Assembly: GCF_900163865.1 (NCBI RefSeq)
Contig: NZ_FUKU01000059.1
Location: 1-64,000, forward strand
Direction: 5' to 3'
DNA length: 64,000 bases
Source of the DNA: Sphingobacterium sp. JB170
Lineage (GTDB): Bacteria > Bacteroidota > Bacteroidia > Sphingobacteriales > Sphingobacteriaceae
Positions 62,664 to 64,000 of the stretch are shown here, piece after piece. Within the stretch, counting starts at the first letter, position 1, and each line of letters begins with the position of its first letter. Below the pieces are notes generated by a model, which was given only the letters and a program-made list of their open reading frames with translations, was not told the DNA's origin and did not search any database. The translations under genes were made by a program, and so were the position numbers.

Positions 62664-62809
62664 TCTAACGATCGTGTGAGTACGAAGTAGCGGTAGGCAA
62701 GCAAAGCTTGTTGCCATTTCGTGAGCGAGGCCGGGTCCTTTTGCGATAATTTTGGTAACACCGCTTTATTGACCGTATTTAAAAATTTGAATATCGATTT
62801 TGTCATCAT
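62660..62809 (-). CDS. 49-aa conserved-looking small protein
   Basis: The ORF begins MMTKSIFKFLNTVNKAVLPK and ends in WQQALLAYRYFVLTRSLD, with normal codon use and no stop problem. A basic N-terminal helix precedes a Trp/Tyr-rich C-terminal helix. The form (FKFLN..LPK..KDP..LTKWQQA) feels like a family seen in many Sphingobacteriaceae, though I cannot name it. It converges on mscS, overlapping its stop codon. A start at the second Met is possible. Confidence 0.6.
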   Translation of the reverse strand: MMTKSIFKFLNTVNKAVLPKLSQKDPASLTKWQQALLAYRYFVLTRSLD

Positions 62810-62826
62810 ATTTGATACATATAAGA

Positions 62827-62868
62827 AAACAGTACGTCTTTAAAACTTGTTTAAAGACGTATTGTTTT
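62827..62868. terminator. Terminator between mscS region and glpF
   Basis: ACGTCTTTAAA (62834-62844) and TTTAAAGACGT (62850-62860) form a perfect 11-bp stem with a 5-nt loop, extended by AACA/TGTT-like pairs, with T-rich flanks. It should terminate glpF (minus). Confidence 0.8.
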
Positions 62869-62880
62869 TTAGGGCCTGAA

Positions 62881-63606
62881 TTATTGTACGATCAAGTACA
62901 ATCCAACGGCTAATAGAGAGCCTAGAAATGGTCCTACGATAGGAACCCAAGCGTAGGAAATATCGAAACTGGCCTTGTTTTTTAAAGGTAAAAGGGCGTG
63001 CACGATTCGTGGACCTAAATCTCTGGCCGGATTAATAGCATACCCGGTTGTTCCTCCCAGAGAAAGGCCGATCACCCACACCACAAAGGTAACAGGGATA
63101 GCACCAACTGAACCTAAGCCGATAGGGGTGTCGTCCCCTAAAGCAGGTTCCGTGAAGTGTAGAATCGCGAAAATGAGCACAAATGTTGCGACTGTTTCAC
63201 CGATCAAATTCGTTGGGAGGTTCCGAATTGCAGGTGACGTACAGAATACGGCTTGTTTAGCACCTGGATCGTCCGTTTGGTTAAAATGGTCTCGATATAC
63301 AAGCCACACAACAAATGCGCCGGTCATTGCGCCCAATATTTGCGCACTCATGAAGGAAAGTGTTGTGTATAGGTCTAGTTTTCCTAAAGCGAAATTTGCA
63401 AGGGTAACAGCACAGTTTAAGTGTGCACCGCTGTAAGGGCCGGCGATTGTTACGCCAACAAACACGGCAAATGCCCATGCCGTCGAAATAACGATCCATC
63501 CGGAATTATTTCCGTTAGTACCTTTCAATAAAACATTCGCAACTACCCCTCCGCCAAGTAGAATTAGCATAGCAGTTCCCAGGTACTCCGCAATAAATGG
63601 TGTCAT
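62881..63606 (-). CDS. glpF: MIP-family aquaglyceroporin
   Basis: The 241-aa protein has six TM helices and two half-helices. The second signature loop INPARDLGPRI (Asn-Pro-Ala-Arg-Asp) marks a glycerol facilitator, since Asp after Arg widens the pore. The first loop reads GAHLNCAVTLA, with Cys in place of the usual Pro of the NPA motif. It would admit glycerol for GlpK encoded next door (27 bp upstream on the strand), so the two form a glycerol uptake unit. Confidence 0.92.
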   Translation of the reverse strand: MTPFIAEYLGTAMLILLGGGVVANVLLKGTNGNNSGWIVISTAWAFAVFVGVTIAGPYSGAHLNCAVTLANFALGKLDLYTTLSFMSAQILGAMTGAFVVWLVYRDHFNQTDDPGAKQAVFCTSPAIRNLPTNLIGETVATFVLIFAILHFTEPALGDDTPIGLGSVGAIPVTFVVWVIGLSLGGTTGYAINPARDLGPRIVHALLPLKNKASFDISYAWVPIVGPFLGSLLAVGLYLIVQ

Positions 63607-63633
63607 AAAATGATAATTTGTTTATAATTGTAG

Positions 63634-64000
63634 TTATTTATATTCAGCCCAGTATTTTACCGTATCAGTTGCTCTTTTCCACTCCTTTAATTGACGTTGA
63701 TATTTTGCCTTTGGGTTTACGGTGAAAGTTCGATCTTCTTTCCATAACGACTGAAGCTCGTCGATATCTTTCCAAAAACCTACTGCGAGCCCAGCTAAGA
63801 AAGCTGCACCTATTGCGGTTGTTTCCGTTATTGCAGGCCGAATGACACTTGTTTTTAGAATATCCGCCTGAAATTGCATCAAAAAGCTATTTTGGCTGGC
63901 GCCGCCATCGACAAGTAGTGCTTTTATTTTGGATTTTGAATCTTTCTCCATAGCCTTGAGGATATCGTAGGTTTGATAAGCGATGCTTTCAAGCGATGCG
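63634..64000 (-). CDS. glpK: Glycerol kinase, C-terminal part (runs off window)
   Basis: The 122 C-terminal residues of a FGGY-family kinase are present, with no start inside the window. [22 protein letters not shown] is the ATP-binding region near the C-terminus, and [18 protein letters not shown] continues the signature. The coding frame goes on at the window edge ([18 protein letters not shown]). It would phosphorylate glycerol entering through GlpF. The rest of the gene lies beyond 64000. Confidence 0.93.
   Translation of the reverse strand, partial: ASLESIAYQTYDILKAMEKDSKSKIKALLVDGGASQNSFLMQFQADILKTSVIRPAITETTAIGAAFLAGLAVGFWKDIDELQSLWKEDRTFTVNPKAKYQRQLKEWKRATDTVKYWAEYK

Noticed and set aside
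1..64000. CRISPR array or prophage
   Set aside because: No regularly spaced direct repeats with unique spacers and no structural phage genes are seen.

Overview
The window looks like a chromosomal segment of a Bacteroidota bacterium, most likely a Sphingobacteriaceae relative. The evidence is moderate GC content, Bacteroidota-type promoters (TTTG / TAnnTTTG), a tmRNA with an ALAA-ending tag, and typical family content: a DUF5686 protein, CarboxypepD-reg outer-membrane barrels, DUF2891, DUF3810, type II NADH dehydrogenase and the futalosine menaquinone route. Most of it is ordinary core genome.

The exception is the left edge (1-2771), which has the layout of an integron. A tyrosine recombinase (1932-2771, +) is preceded by a possible attI-like segment. 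Leftward from it runs an array of compact one-gene units, all transcribed away from the recombinase: a two-TM protein, a lipoprotein, and a 45-aa membrane peptide. Each unit starts 16-24 to about 30 nt after a GTT boundary. The first two end in imperfect palindromes of about 130 nt with attC-like architecture: AAC/GTT core, asymmetric spacer, then a 17-bp stem. The recombinase has all catalytic residues but no IntI-type insertion, so this is integron-like rather than a textbook integron. It sits just beyond the 3' end of the tmRNA gene (3167-3531, -).

Region by region: 3.1-5.6 kb holds tmRNA, a histone H1-like Lys/Ala-rich protein and ndh. At 5.6-8.0 kb, hisG-hisD (-) are preceded by a promoter and a 19-codon leader peptide with five His codons, a likely histidine attenuation leader. 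At 8.0-10.6 kb lie an aminotransferase, tyrA and a GNAT gene. At 10.7-15.2 kb are an MsbA-like ABC exporter and mqnE / histidine phosphatase / mqnA. At 15.2-17.6 kb are a short CLC antiporter, DUF423 and a rhodanese-thioredoxin protein. At 17.7-25.4 kb is an L-fucose catabolic operon (symporter, mutarotase, UxaA-type dehydratase, two SDRs, FAH-family hydrolase, lactonase) with a divergent AraC regulator interrupted by an in-frame stop. Together these encode a plausible non-phosphorylating route from fucose to pyruvate plus lactate.

The 25.5-36.3 kb region carries assorted transporters and hypothetical genes (CDF, AGCS, HDAC-like, NdpA-like, DUF3810, MFS, DUF937, DUF2891). htpG and tRNA-His lie at 36.6-38.9 kb. 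A run of small minus-strand genes at 39-46.4 kb (VOC/PhnB-like, SRPBCC, DUF1697, DUF6157, agmatinase family, Crp) includes a frameshifted SRPBCC pseudogene. At 46.5-54.2 kb are DUF5686, an RluA-family synthase, Dps, DoxX, FabV and a lipoprotein. At 54.3-59.0 kb an outer-membrane barrel and an AraC regulator are bracketed by two decayed transposase fragments. The right end has asnA, a HesB/IscA protein, a cysteine desulfurase, MscS, a 49-aa protein, glpF and the 3' end of glpK, which runs off the window. No CRISPR array, rRNA, intact insertion sequence or prophage was seen.
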